From NCBI RefSeq assembly GCF_900094595.1, contig NZ_FMAD01000007.1, positions 1-64,000 of the forward strand: 64,000 nucleotides of DNA, in the 5' to 3' direction. A program made the translations under genes and the position numbers. The first letter of the stretch is position 1; each line of letters starts with the position of its first letter. The notes under the pieces were generated by a model. The model saw only the letters and a program-made list of their open reading frames with translations, was not told the origin of the DNA and made no database searches. Positions 17,700 to 26,438 of this stretch are shown here, piece by piece. This stretch comes from Cupriavidus alkaliphilus. Its GTDB lineage: Bacteria; Pseudomonadota; Gammaproteobacteria; Burkholderiales; Burkholderiaceae.

Positions 17700-18944
17700 A
17701 TGGGCGCCCGCGACCTCATCAAGCAGCACCTGATCGATCCGGAAATCTGCATTCGCTGCAACACCTGCGAAGACACCTGCCCGATCGATGCCATCACCCA
17801 TGACGACCGCAACTACGTGGTCCGGGCGGACGTATGCAACGGCTGCAACGCCTGCCTGTCGCCGTGCCCGACCGGCGCCATCGACAACTGGCGCACCATG
17901 CTGCGCGGCCAGGCCTATTCGATCGAGGCGCAGCTGCTGTGGGACGAGCTGCCGGCCGAAGCGCCGTTGCCGGAGCTGGACAGCATGGACCAGGGCGCGC
18001 CGGCCCCCGCCGGCAGCGGCACCACCGCAGCCGACGACGCCGCGATCCAGTCGGTCGAAACCAGCCGCCATACCTCGCCGCGCGCACCGTGGTCGGCCGC
18101 CCATCCCTATGTGAACCTGCACGGCGTGCGCGCCCCGGTGGCCGCCACCGTGGCCGGCAACTACCGGCTCACCGCAGCGGATGCCTCGAGCGACATCCAC
18201 CATATCGTGCTGGATCTCGGCACCCACTTTTTCCCGATCCTGGAAGGCCAGTCGATCGGCATCCTGCCACCCGGCACCGATGCCGCGGGCAAGCCGCACT
18301 ACATCCGCATGTATTCGGTCGCCAGCCCTCGCGACGGCGAGCGCCCCGGCTATAACAACCTCGCGCTGACGGTCAAGCGGGTCGAGCAGGACCACGACGG
18401 CAAGCCGGTGCGCGGCGTGGCCTCCAACTACCTGTGCGACCTGGCCAAGGGCGACACGGTGCAGGTGGTGGGCCCGTTCGGCTCGACCTTCCTGATGCCC
18501 AACCACGCCGAAGCCAGCGTGATGATGATCTGCACCGGCACCGGCTCGGCACCGATGCGCGCCATGACCGAGCGCATGCGCCGCAACCTGGCGCAATTCA
18601 GCGGGCGCCGGCTGCTGTTCTTCGGCGCGCGCAATGCCGCCGAACTGCCCTACTTCGGCCCGCTGCTGAAGCTGCCCCGGGATTTCCTCGACATCCACTT
18701 CGCCTTCTCGCGCGACCCTGCCACGCCGCGCCGCTATGTCCAGGACGCGATCCGCGAAGCCGCGGACAGCGTCGCGGCGCTGCTGGGCGACGCCAACGGC
18801 CATGTCTATATCTGCGGCCTGAAAGGCATGGAGGACGGCGTGCTGGCCGCATTTGAAACGGTCTGCGCCGGCGCCGGTCTTAACTGGAAGGCGCTGGAAA
18901 CCACCATGAAGGCCGAAGGACGGCTGCATATCGAAACCTATTAG
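17700..18944 (+). CDS. boxA: Benzoyl-CoA 2,3-epoxidase reductase subunit BoxA
   Basis: A 414-residue iron-sulfur flavoprotein. The N-terminus holds two [4Fe-4S] ferredoxin motifs, [16 protein letters not shown] (Cys 17, 20, 23, 27) and [16 protein letters not shown] (Cys 46, 49, 52, 56). A linker rich in Ala/Pro follows, then a ferredoxin-NADP+ reductase-like module with [12 protein letters not shown] (FAD), [12 protein letters not shown] (NADPH) and [12 protein letters not shown]. It passes electrons from NADPH to BoxB. The start at 17700 (MGARDLIK) follows the boxB stop by 13 bases. It ends the boxCBA operon; no boxD follows. Confidence 0.95.
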   Translation: MGARDLIKQHLIDPEICIRCNTCEDTCPIDAITHDDRNYVVRADVCNGCNACLSPCPTGAIDNWRTMLRGQAYSIEAQLLWDELPAEAPLPELDSMDQGAPAPAGSGTTAADDAAIQSVETSRHTSPRAPWSAAHPYVNLHGVRAPVAATVAGNYRLTAADASSDIHHIVLDLGTHFFPILEGQSIGILPPGTDAAGKPHYIRMYSVASPRDGERPGYNNLALTVKRVEQDHDGKPVRGVASNYLCDLAKGDTVQVVGPFGSTFLMPNHAEASVMMICTGTGSAPMRAMTERMRRNLAQFSGRRLLFFGARNAAELPYFGPLLKLPRDFLDIHFAFSRDPATPRRYVQDAIREAADSVAALLGDANGHVYICGLKGMEDGVLAAFETVCAGAGLNWKALETTMKAEGRLHIETY

Positions 18945-19005
18945 CCGCGTCCTGCGACACTGGCGCGCCGCATCATCGGCGCGAATCTTTGAGCAGCCCC
19001 TTCCC

Positions 19006-19037
19006 TTCTGAAATTCATCGCCTATAATCTTTCTGAA
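19006..19037 (+). promoter_or_regulatory. Promoter and likely operator of the xre-res pair
   Basis: TATAAT (19023-19028) is a perfect -10 box. Two copies of TTCTGAA (19006-19012 and 19031-19037) flank it exactly 25 bases apart, each a near-palindrome of the TTC-N-GAA type. Binding of the Xre antitoxin to both copies would cover the promoter, the usual autoregulation of toxin-antitoxin operons. Confidence 0.6.
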
Positions 19038-19055
19038 GAAACAGGAGCATAGGCG

Positions 19056-19445
19056 ATGCAATCCAGGCGGATTCCGGAAACCGATCCCGCCGGCGGCCCC
19101 GACCCCGGCACCACGCTGACCAAGGCGGTCATGCGCGCCGCCGGCTTCCTGGGCATCAGCCAGGCCATGGTGGCAAGCGTGCTGGGCATCAGCACGGCCT
19201 CGGTCTCGCGCATGGCGTCCGGCGGCTATGTGCTCGACGCGCATCGCAAGGAGTGGGAGTTCGGCGTCCTGTTCGTGCGCTTGTTCCGCTCGCTCGACGC
19301 CATCCTGGGCCATGGCGACCAGGCCCGGCTATGGCTTACCCACGACAACCTCGCGCTGGGCGGCAAGCCGCTCGAGCTGATCCGCACAACCGAAGGTCTG
19401 GTCCGTGTCGTTCACTACCTGGACGCCACCCGCGGTCGCATCTGA
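19056..19445 (+). CDS. Xre/MbcA/ParS-type antitoxin
   Basis: A 129-residue protein of the Xre/MbcA/ParS antitoxin family. A helix-turn-helix is readable around FLGISQAMVASVLGISTASVSRMASG (about 31-56), and the C-terminal toxin-binding part carries the family's hallmark LWLTHDNLALGGKPLELIRTTEGL (about 91-114). It starts 18 bases after a TTCTGAA repeat and its end overlaps the following RES gene by 41 bases. Its role is to neutralise the RES toxin and repress the operon. Confidence 0.88.
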   Translation: MQSRRIPETDPAGGPDPGTTLTKAVMRAAGFLGISQAMVASVLGISTASVSRMASGGYVLDAHRKEWEFGVLFVRLFRSLDAILGHGDQARLWLTHDNLALGGKPLELIRTTEGLVRVVHYLDATRGRI

Positions 19446-20157
19446 GCGCCGGCAGTTCGCGCTCACGCTGTGGCGGGCGGTGGAAGCCCAGCATGTGGTC
19501 TCCACCATGCCGCTGGTCGACAGCCTGGAGGAACAGGCGGTACTCGAAGCCGTGCTGGATGCCGGCAAGCCCGTCGTGCCGGTCGAGGCACGCCATCTGC
19601 ACTATCTGCTATTCACCCCGTTTCGCTACCCGCCCTCGCCCTGGGGCTCGCGCTTCCGCGCCAGCCAGGACCCGGGCGTGTTCTATGGCGCCAACGAGAT
19701 CCGCACGGCCTGTGCCGAGCTCGGCTACTGGCGCTGGCGCTTCCTCAACGACAGCCCGGCGCTGCCCCGCATCGACGCGCGCGCCCAGACGCTGTTCGAA
19801 GTGCGCGTCGATACCTCCGGCGTGGCGCTGGACCAGCCGCCGTTCGACCGGGACCGCGCCGCCTGGACCGATCCGGATCACCACGAACCCTGCCAGGCGT
19901 TCGGCCGCATCGCGCGCGAAGCCGGCCTCGGCATGATTCGCTACACCTCCGTGCGCGATCCGCAGCACGGCCCGTGCGGGGCGGTGCTGACGCCGCGCGC
20001 GTTCTCGCATCCGGCGCCGCTCGCCACCACCACGTGGATGCTGACCGTGCGCCGCGACCGCGTGATGTGGCAACGCGACGACCTGCAGCAGCGCGACAGC
20101 TTCGAGTTCGAGGCCGCGCTGTGGCAGCGCACAAGCGATACCCCCGAAGCCGGCTGA
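19405..20157 (+). CDS. RES-domain toxin
   Basis: A 250-residue RES-domain protein, a little longer than typical RES toxins. The domain begins near TLWRAVEAQH and contains the conserved block GSRFRASQDPGVFYGANEIRTACAE, with the Arg, Tyr and Glu residues expected in the active site. RES toxins partnered with Xre antitoxins degrade NAD+ (shown for MbcT) or modify other targets. The GTG start at 19405 overlaps the antitoxin's 3' end, so translation is coupled. The gene is intact, with no frameshift. It lies directly beside the initiator tRNA, and the two genes appear independently transcribed. Confidence 0.88.
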   Translation: MSFTTWTPPAVASERRQFALTLWRAVEAQHVVSTMPLVDSLEEQAVLEAVLDAGKPVVPVEARHLHYLLFTPFRYPPSPWGSRFRASQDPGVFYGANEIRTACAELGYWRWRFLNDSPALPRIDARAQTLFEVRVDTSGVALDQPPFDRDRAAWTDPDHHEPCQAFGRIAREAGLGMIRYTSVRDPQHGPCGAVLTPRAFSHPAPLATTTWMLTVRRDRVMWQRDDLQQRDSFEFEAALWQRTSDTPEAG

Positions 20158-20235
20158 ACCTCCGCCCCGCCGCGGCGATCTAATCGTTATGGCACGCGGC
20201 AATACGCATCGCCTGCAGGTTTTGTTAAACAGGTG

Positions 20236-20264
20236 TTGCATTGCGCAACCGGATGCCATATAAT
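20236..20264 (+). promoter_or_regulatory. Promoter of the initiator tRNA
   Basis: TTGCAT (20236-20241) and TATAAT (20259-20264) are spaced 17 bases apart, and the tRNA begins 15 bases further on. This is a strong sigma-70 promoter. Confidence 0.75.
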
Positions 20265-20279
20265 CTTTTCTTCGACGGA

Positions 20280-20355
20280 CGCGGGGTGGAGCAGTTGGCA
20301 GCTCGTCGGGCTCATAACCCGAAGGTCGCAGGTTCAAGTCCTGCCCCCGCAACCA
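20280..20355 (+). tRNA. Initiator tRNA-fMet (CAT)
   Basis: A 76-base cloverleaf ending in an encoded CCA. The first base C is opposed to A72, so the top acceptor pair is mismatched, and the anticodon stem ends in three G-C pairs (GGG-CTCATAA-CCC). Both features identify the initiator rather than elongator methionine tRNA. The TTCAAGT T-loop is intact. Confidence 0.96.
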
Positions 20356-20360
20356 ACCGC

Positions 20361-20422
20361 ACAGATGCACATCTGTGGCGCCGTCACAGCAGACAAACCC
20401 GCCTCGGCGGGTTTTTTGTTTT
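20361..20422 (+). terminator. Terminator after tRNA-fMet
   Basis: ACAGAT-GCAC-ATCTGT (20361-20376) forms a small hairpin. It is followed by a strong intrinsic terminator: CCCGCC (20398-20403) pairs with GGCGGG (20406-20411), followed by TTTTTTGTTTT. Confidence 0.85.
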
Positions 20423-20551
20423 GTGTCGCCAGCCGGCATCGCGGCAGGTGCCTGCGCGGCACTGCCGGCCCATGGTGCACCAGCACTCCTACGGCCCGCC
20501 GGTGCGCTCCGCGAGGGTGATACACTTTCGCCATTCTCCCGGACGCCCCTC

Positions 20552-21136
20552 ATGAAATTCTGCTCGAACTGTGGTCATGCGGTCGTGTTGCGCGTGCCTG
20601 ACGGCGACAACCGCCCGCGCAGTGTTTGCGACAACTGCGGCACCATCCACTACGTCAATCCCCGCAACGTTGTCGGCACGATCCCGGTCTGGGAAGACAA
20701 GATCCTGCTGTGCAAGCGCGCGATCGAGCCCCGCTACGGCTTCTGGACCCTGCCGGCGGGCTTCATGGAGATCGGCGAGACCACCGCCCAGGCGGCCTCG
20801 CGCGAAACGCTGGAAGAAGCCGGCGCGCGCGTGCAGGTGGGCGAGCTGTTCTCGATCCTGAACGTGCCGCATGTGCACCAGGTGCACCTGTTCTACCTCG
20901 CCACGCTCGACGACCTCGACATTGCGCCCGGCGAGGAAAGCCTGGAAGTGAAGCTGGTGGCGGAGGCCGATGTGCCCTGGGATGAACTGGCCTTCCCCAC
21001 CGTGATCCATACCCTGCGCTGCTTCTTCGCCGACCGCGCCGCCGGCCGCCTGCAGGACGGCAGCTTCCGGCTGCACAGCCTGGACATCGACAAGCCCATG
21101 CGCCCGCTGACCAGCCGGGCCACGGTCACCCCCTGA
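20552..21136 (+). CDS. NUDIX hydrolase with N-terminal zinc ribbon
   Basis: A 194-residue protein. Residues 1-30 hold two CxxC pairs (CSNC and CDNC), a zinc ribbon. The Nudix box GX5EX7REXXEEXG is complete: [22 protein letters not shown] (about 71-92). This zinc-ribbon plus Nudix layout recalls NudC, but the protein is shorter and is a separate group common in betaproteobacteria. It should cleave a nucleoside-diphosphate derivative such as an NADH-, FAD- or ADP-sugar-like compound. A possible -10 (TACACT) lies near 20521. The start at 20552 is fixed by the zinc ribbon. Confidence 0.9.
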   Translation: MKFCSNCGHAVVLRVPDGDNRPRSVCDNCGTIHYVNPRNVVGTIPVWEDKILLCKRAIEPRYGFWTLPAGFMEIGETTAQAASRETLEEAGARVQVGELFSILNVPHVHQVHLFYLATLDDLDIAPGEESLEVKLVAEADVPWDELAFPTVIHTLRCFFADRAAGRLQDGSFRLHSLDIDKPMRPLTSRATVTP

Positions 21137-21176
21137 GCGGCGGGCCCGCCGCGCACCGCCCCCCGGCGCAGCCCGC

Positions 21177-21929
21177 ATGATTGCCTGGCTGGACCCGCAA
21201 GATCCGTTTCCCCCGGTCGAGCACGCGCTCGGACCCGATTCCGAGGCGCCCGGCCTGCTTGCCGCCAGCCGCGAGCTGTCGCCGCAGCGGCTGCTGCTGG
21301 CGTATCGCCAGGGCATCTTCCCGTGGTATTCGAGCGGCCAGCCGGTGCTGTGGTGGAGCACCGATCCGCGCATGGTGCTGCCGCCGCCGGCGTTGCGCGT
21401 CTCGGCCAACCTGCGCAAGACGCTGCGGCGCGTGCTGCGCGATGCCGACTGGGAAATCCGCGTCGACCACGATTTCCTGGCGGTGATGCGCGCCTGCGCG
21501 ACCACCCCGCGCGAGGGCCAGGACGGTACCTGGATCACCGACGCCATCATCGCCGCGTATGGCACCCTGCACCGCAACGGCCTGGCTCACTCGGTCGAAA
21601 GCTGGTACCGGGGCGAGCGCGTCGGCGGCCTGTATGGCGTGGCGCTGGGGCGGATGTTCTTTGGCGAATCGATGTTTGCGCACCGTACCGACGCCTCCAA
21701 GATCGCGCTGGCGGCGCTGTGCGCGTTCCTCGGCAACCACGGCGTGGCGATGATAGACTGCCAGCAGGAAACCGACCACCTGGCTTCGCTGGGTGCGCGC
21801 CCTATCCCCCGCGCCGAATTCGTGGCCCATGTGCGCGCGGCAACGGCACAGCCGGCGATCAGTCCGTGGCGGTTCGACAAATCGGTGCTGGAGCGCTGGG
21901 CCGGGACACCCGCCGCGCCGGCAGGCTGA
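21177..21929 (+). CDS. aat: Leucyl/phenylalanyl-tRNA-protein transferase
   Basis: A 250-residue aminoacyl transferase that adds Leu or Phe to proteins beginning with Arg or Lys, making them substrates for ClpS/ClpAP. Family motifs are [28 protein letters not shown], the [23 protein letters not shown] block and [18 protein letters not shown]. Cytoplasmic, single domain and full length. It lies 40 bases after the NUDIX gene and just before bpt, the other N-end-rule transferase, a common betaproteobacterial arrangement. Confidence 0.96.
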   Translation: MIAWLDPQDPFPPVEHALGPDSEAPGLLAASRELSPQRLLLAYRQGIFPWYSSGQPVLWWSTDPRMVLPPPALRVSANLRKTLRRVLRDADWEIRVDHDFLAVMRACATTPREGQDGTWITDAIIAAYGTLHRNGLAHSVESWYRGERVGGLYGVALGRMFFGESMFAHRTDASKIALAALCAFLGNHGVAMIDCQQETDHLASLGARPIPRAEFVAHVRAATAQPAISPWRFDKSVLERWAGTPAAPAG

Positions 21930-22006
21930 ATCCCGGCACGGGTGCCGACGCTGACGCTGCGGACCACCGTGCAAACCGCGCCGTCCCGCCCGGAGCCCCC
22001 TGAGTC

Positions 22007-22804
22007 ATGAGCAAGCTGAAGGAACTACCGCTGTCCGCGCTGCAGTTCTATGCCACGGCGCCCTACGCTTGCAGCTATCTCGACGGCCGCATGGCGCGCT
22101 CCCAGGTGGCTACGCCGGCGCACCTGATCAATGCCGACGTCTATTCGCGCCTGGTGCGCGCGGGCTTTCGCCGCAGCGGCATCTTTACCTACCGGCCGTA
22201 TTGCGACGATTGCCACGCCTGCACGCCGTGCCGCGTGCTGGTCGACCAGTTCACGCCGGACCGCTCGCAGCGCCGCGCGTGGAACCGCCATCAGCACCTG
22301 CAGGCGCTGGTGGCGCCGCTCACCTACGTCGAAGAGCACTATTCCCTGTACCTGCTGTACCAGTCGATGCGCCACGCCGGCGGCGGCATGGACCAGGACA
22401 GCCGCGACCAGTACGAGCAGTTCCTGCTGCAGAGCCGCGTCAACTCGCGCCTGGTCGAATTCCGCGATCCGCCCGGCTCGCCCGAGGCCGGGCGGCTGCG
22501 CATGGTCAGCATGATCGACGTGCTCGACGACGGGCTGTCGTCGGTCTACACCTTCTACGATCCGCTCGAGCACAACGCCAGCTACGGCACCTACAACATC
22601 CTGTGGCAGATCCGCCAGACCCATGCGCTGGGCCTTCCGCACCTGTACCTGGGCTACTGGATCGCCGACAGCCGCAAGATGGCGTACAAGGCGCGCTTCC
22701 GGCCGCTGCAGGTGCTGACCGGCAACCACTGGCACGCGTTCGAGGACGTCGCCGGCGAGGCCCCGGAAGCCACCGCGCCGGTGCCGCCCGCGACGCAGCC
22801 CTAG
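22007..22804 (+). CDS. bpt: Aspartate/glutamate leucyltransferase (Bpt)
   Basis: A 265-residue protein of the arginyl-transferase (ATE) fold; bacterial members transfer leucine to N-terminal Asp or Glu. The N-terminal cysteine-rich segment [18 protein letters not shown] contains the conserved Cys pairs, and the C-terminal half shows [17 protein letters not shown] and [18 protein letters not shown]. The tail after about 245 is Ala/Pro-rich. With aat it forms the N-degron tagging module. The start has no strong Shine-Dalgarno; the ATG at 22007 (MSKLKELPL) fits the family. Confidence 0.95.
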   Translation: MSKLKELPLSALQFYATAPYACSYLDGRMARSQVATPAHLINADVYSRLVRAGFRRSGIFTYRPYCDDCHACTPCRVLVDQFTPDRSQRRAWNRHQHLQALVAPLTYVEEHYSLYLLYQSMRHAGGGMDQDSRDQYEQFLLQSRVNSRLVEFRDPPGSPEAGRLRMVSMIDVLDDGLSSVYTFYDPLEHNASYGTYNILWQIRQTHALGLPHLYLGYWIADSRKMAYKARFRPLQVLTGNHWHAFEDVAGEAPEATAPVPPATQP

Positions 22805-22912
22805 CCGGGCCGGGCCACCGGCCGCCGCCGCGGCCGCCCTCGCGGACGGGCCAGCCGCTACAATGCCGCCCTGGTCCCGACTTCCGCGCCGCCCCGCCGG
22901 CCGCCTGCCCAC

Positions 22913-23947
22913 GTGCTCAACGCGCTCTACCCCCTGTTTCGTCCCGCCCTGTTCTCGATGGATGCCGAGGACGCCCACCATTTCACGCTGAACAACCTGC
23001 TGCGCGCCCACCGCATGGGCCTGGGCGGCTGCATCGGCAACCGCATCGCCGACGATCCGCGCACGGTCATGGGGGTGTGCTTTCCCAACCCGGTCGGCCT
23101 GGCCGCGGGACTGGACAAGGACGGCGCCTATATCGACGGCCTGGCCGCGCTCGGCTTCGGCTTTATCGAGGTGGGCACGGTCACGCCGCGCGCGCAGCCG
23201 GGCAACCCGCGCCCGCGCATGTTCCGGCTGCCGCAGGCGGATGCGCTGATCAACCGCATGGGCTTCAACAACGGCGGCGTCGATGCCTTCGTCGCCAACG
23301 TGCAGGCGTCGCGCTGGAAGGCCGAGGGCGGCGTGCTGGGGCTGAATATCGGCAAAAACGCCGATACCCCGATCGAGCGCGCCAACGACGACTACCTGTA
23401 CTGCCTCGAGCGCGTCTACCCGCACGCCAGCTACGTGACGGTCAATATCTCCTCGCCCAACACCAAGAACCTGCGCCAGCTGCAGGGCGCGAGCGAGCTC
23501 GACAGCCTGCTGTCGTCGCTGAAGGATGCGCAGCAGCGCCTGGCCGACCAGCACAAGCGTTATGTGCCGCTGGCGCTGAAGATCGCGCCGGACCTCGACG
23601 CCGACCAGATCGGCAATATCGGCGACGCGCTGGTGCGCCACAGGATCGACGGCGTGATCGCCACCAACACCACCATCTCGCGCGACGCGGTCAAGGGCCT
23701 CCCGCATGCCGACGAAGCCGGCGGCCTGTCCGGGCGCCCGGTGTTCGAAGCCTCGACCCGCGTGGTGCGCGCGCTGCACGGCGTGGTCGGCGATGCGGTG
23801 CCGATCATCGGCGTGGGCGGCATCTTCGGCGGCGCCGACGCACGCGCCAAGACCGACGCCGGCGCCAGCCTGGTGCAGGTCTACAGCGGCCTGATCTATC
23901 GCGGCCCGGCGCTGGTGCGCGAGTGCGCCGCGGCGCTGCGCCGCTAA
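22913..23947 (+). CDS. pyrD: Dihydroorotate dehydrogenase (quinone)
   Basis: A 344-residue class 2 PyrD, a membrane-associated flavoenzyme that oxidises dihydroorotate to orotate with ubiquinone in pyrimidine synthesis. The N-terminal amphipathic helix [20 protein letters not shown] binds membrane and quinone. The FMN and substrate motifs [43 protein letters not shown] and the final [11 protein letters not shown] are intact. The start is GTG. TACAAT at 22859-22864 is a possible -10. It appears to be transcribed separately from bpt. Confidence 0.97.
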   Translation: MLNALYPLFRPALFSMDAEDAHHFTLNNLLRAHRMGLGGCIGNRIADDPRTVMGVCFPNPVGLAAGLDKDGAYIDGLAALGFGFIEVGTVTPRAQPGNPRPRMFRLPQADALINRMGFNNGGVDAFVANVQASRWKAEGGVLGLNIGKNADTPIERANDDYLYCLERVYPHASYVTVNISSPNTKNLRQLQGASELDSLLSSLKDAQQRLADQHKRYVPLALKIAPDLDADQIGNIGDALVRHRIDGVIATNTTISRDAVKGLPHADEAGGLSGRPVFEASTRVVRALHGVVGDAVPIIGVGGIFGGADARAKTDAGASLVQVYSGLIYRGPALVRECAAALRR

Positions 23948-24383
23948 GCCCCTCGGGGCGCCCACTGGCCCTGGTTTCCGCCCGGCCGATGCGCCACCCG
24001 CATCGCCCGGGTGGAGGAAAACCTCGACGCGCTGGTGGCGCGCAATTGCATGAAGAGGCGGCCACCGCAATCAGGGTAATCCACAAGCAAATCCCGGTTC
24101 CCGCGCAATTAAATGCGCCTCGATGGCGGATAGCGGGCATCTGACAGCATCGGATGCCCCACTTCCGCATGATGACTATCCATTTCGTGCGCGGGAAGTG
24201 GTATCCTCGCAGGCTTATCGCTGTCGCATCCGACGCGTCCGCGCACGCTCCCTCCCGCCGCAGGAAGCCGCCGCGCCCGCCCGGACCGGCATCGTGCGCC
24301 AGCCGGCGCATGGTCCAGGACGGCGGACCGAACCATCCGCGGCCGTATCCAATCCAGAACCGAGTTTCGGGGGAGCACACATA
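23948..24383. other. Intergenic region pyrD to the ABC transporter
   Basis: About 435 bases with no intact gene. The left third contains a short open segment that looks like the end of an aldo/keto reductase (listed separately). The right part is the leader of the rightward ABC transporter operon, with a possible -10 TATCCT near 24202 and no clear operator. GGGGGAG just before 24384 is the ribosome site of the next gene. Confidence 0.45.
23996..24079 (+). pseudogene. Possible remnant of an aldo/keto reductase C-terminus
   Basis: Reading from 23996, the frame gives TRIARVEENLDALVARN and continues to a stop at 24077-24079. This resembles the conserved GT-x-[RK]-x-x-[RL]-EENL segment near the C-terminus of Tas/YajO-type aldo/keto reductases. 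Nothing upstream in any frame continues the family, so at most a decayed fragment of about 27 codons is left. A chance match cannot be excluded. Confidence 0.3.
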
Positions 24384-25361
24384 ATGAAATCCACCAAGGG
24401 TCTCGCAGCATCCAAGTCCATCCTGGGCGGCGCCGTGGCGCTGGCACTGCTGTACGGCGGCGCCGTGCAGGCCCAGACCGTCAAGGTGCTGTCGATCGTC
24501 GACCATCCCGCGCTGGACGCCATCCGCGACGGCGTGCGCGCTGAACTGAAGGCAGCCGGCTACGACGCCGACAAGAGCCTGAAGTGGGAATACCAGAGCG
24601 CCCAGGGCAACACCGGCACCGCGGCGCAGATCGCCCGCAAGTTCGTCGGCGACAACCCGAACGCGATCGTCGCCATCGCCACGCCGTCGGCGCAGGCCGT
24701 GGTCGCCGCCACCAAGACCGTGCCGGTGGTGTACTCGGGCGTGACCGATCCGGTCGCGGCGCAGCTGGTCAAGAGCTGGTCGGCGTCGGGCACCAACGTC
24801 ACCGGGGTCTCGGACAAGCTGCCGCTGGACAAGCAGGTCGCCCTGATCAAGCGCGTGGTGCCCAAGGCCAAGACCGTGGGCATGGTCTACAACCCGGGTG
24901 AAGCCAACTCGGTGGTGGTGGTCAAGGAACTGAGCGCGCTGCTGGCCAAGGAAGGCCTGACGCTCAAGGAAGCCGCCGCGCCGCGCACCGTCGATATCGG
25001 CCCGGCCGCCAAGAGCCTGATCGGCAAGGTCGACGTGATCTACACCAACACCGACAACAACGTGGTGTCGGCGTACGAGGCCCTGGTCAAGGTCGCCAAC
25101 GAATCGAAGATCCCCCTGGTCGCGGCCGATACCGACAGCGTCAAGCGCGGCGCCGTGGCGGCACTCGGCGTCAACTACGGCGACCTGGGCCACCAGACCG
25201 GCAAGGTGGTGGTGCGCATCCTGAAGGGCGAGAAGCCGGGCGCGATCGCCTCGCAGACCAGCGACAACCTGGAACTGTTCGTCAACACCGGCGCGGCCGC
25301 CAAGCAAGGCGTGACGCTGTCGCCGGAGCTGGTCAAGGAAGCGAAGACGGTCATCAAGTAA
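24384..25361 (+). CDS. ABC transporter substrate-binding protein, TrpX-like
   Basis: A 325-residue exported protein with a signal peptide (about 1-30, ending GGAVQAQ). It belongs to the ABC_sub_bind family: VKVLSIVDHPALDAIRDGVRAEL at the start, IATPSAQAVVAATKTVPVVYSGVTDPVAA in the middle and VGMVYNPGEANSVVVVKEL in the second lobe. In Gram-positive bacteria the equivalent TrpX binds tryptophan. Here the ligand is unknown; an aromatic amino acid or a purine-like compound are options. The start at 24384 follows a good ribosome site. It heads a three-gene operon. Confidence 0.9.
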   Translation: MKSTKGLAASKSILGGAVALALLYGGAVQAQTVKVLSIVDHPALDAIRDGVRAELKAAGYDADKSLKWEYQSAQGNTGTAAQIARKFVGDNPNAIVAIATPSAQAVVAATKTVPVVYSGVTDPVAAQLVKSWSASGTNVTGVSDKLPLDKQVALIKRVVPKAKTVGMVYNPGEANSVVVVKELSALLAKEGLTLKEAAAPRTVDIGPAAKSLIGKVDVIYTNTDNNVVSAYEALVKVANESKIPLVAADTDSVKRGAVAALGVNYGDLGHQTGKVVVRILKGEKPGAIASQTSDNLELFVNTGAAAKQGVTLSPELVKEAKTVIK

Positions 25362-25540
25362 AGCACAGCCACGCCCTGCCATGCCGTCGCCGCAAGGCGG
25401 CGGATGCGCCGGCCAGGCCTACCCGGCCGGGCCGGAGAGACCAGGGCGAGGCGGCCGGCGGCCCCATCCGGGCGTGCCGGCCGCTCCGCCCCGAAACCGG
25501 CGCCAGGGCAGACGCCGGACCCCGCAACAGGATTCCCCCC

Positions 25541-26437
25541 ATGTCCCTCTTTTCCCTTCTGGGCGCCCTGGAGATCGGCCTGATCTTCAGCCTGGTGGCG
25601 CTCGGGGTGCTGATTTCCTTCCGCATCCTCAATTTTCCCGACCTGACCGTTGACGGCAGCTTCCCGCTGGGCGGCGCCGTGGCCGCGACCCTGATCGCCG
25701 CCGGCCAGGATCCGTTCCTGGCGACCGTGGTCGCGATCGCCGCCGGCGCGCTGGCCGGCTGGATCACCGGCTGGCTCAACGTGCGCCTCAAGATCATGGA
25801 CCTGCTCGCCAGTATCCTGATGATGATCGCGCTGTACTCGGTCAACCTGCGCATCATGGGCCGCCCCAATGTGCCGCTGATCACCGAGCCCACGCTGTTC
25901 ACCGTGCTGCAGCCGGAGTGGCTGCCCGACTACGTGCTGCGCCCGCTGGTGCTGTTCGTGGTGGTGGTGGTCGCCAAGGTCGGCCTGGACTGGTTCTTCA
26001 GCTCGCAGCTGGGCCTGGCGATGCGCGCCACCGGCGCCAACCCGCGCATGGCGCGCGCGCAGGGCATCCCGACCGGCCGCGCCACGCTGGCCGGCATGGC
26101 ACTGTCCAATGCGCTGGTGGCGCTGGCCGGCGCGCTGTTCGCGCAGACCCAGGGCGGCTCGGATATCTCGATGGGCATCGGCACCATCGTGATCGGCCTG
26201 GCCGCGGTGATCATCGGCGAGACCATCCTGCCGGCACGCCGGCTGATCTGGACCACGCTGGCCGTGGTGCTGGGCGCCATCCTGTACCGCTTCTTCATCG
26301 CTCTGGCGCTGAACAGCGACTTCATCGGCCTCAAGGCGCAGGACCTGAACCTGGTCACCGCCGCGCTGGTGACGATCGCGCTGGTGCTGCCGGCGACGCG
26401 CAAGAAGCTGTTTGCCCGCAAGAACGGAGGTGCCTGA
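25541..26437 (+). CDS. ABC transporter permease, TrpY-like
   Basis: A 298-residue inner-membrane protein with about eight or nine hydrophobic segments. The first third reads GLIFSLVALGVLISFRILNFPDLTVDGSFPLGGA, a strong hallmark of this family, which is distantly related to LivH. The EAA-like loop is GLAMRATGANPRMARAQGI. It follows the binding-protein gene after 179 bases of GC-rich spacer that can fold but has no terminator T-run. The next gene starts two bases after its stop codon, so translation is coupled. Confidence 0.92.
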   Translation: MSLFSLLGALEIGLIFSLVALGVLISFRILNFPDLTVDGSFPLGGAVAATLIAAGQDPFLATVVAIAAGALAGWITGWLNVRLKIMDLLASILMMIALYSVNLRIMGRPNVPLITEPTLFTVLQPEWLPDYVLRPLVLFVVVVVAKVGLDWFFSSQLGLAMRATGANPRMARAQGIPTGRATLAGMALSNALVALAGALFAQTQGGSDISMGIGTIVIGLAAVIIGETILPARRLIWTTLAVVLGAILYRFFIALALNSDFIGLKAQDLNLVTAALVTIALVLPATRKKLFARKNGGA

Positions 26438-26438
26438 G

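Noticed and set aside
14480..17812. Long minus-strand open frame opposite boxC and boxB
   Set aside because: It mirrors two clearly identified genes and has no credible start or product.
20280..20355. tRNA-fMet 3' end as a possible integration site with duplicated attachment sequence
   Set aside because: I found no second copy of the tRNA 3' end and no integrase gene in the window.
25362..25540. GC-rich spacer inside the TrpXYZ-like operon as an attenuator
   Set aside because: It can fold, but there is no U-tract, leader peptide or alternative pairing that would support attenuation.
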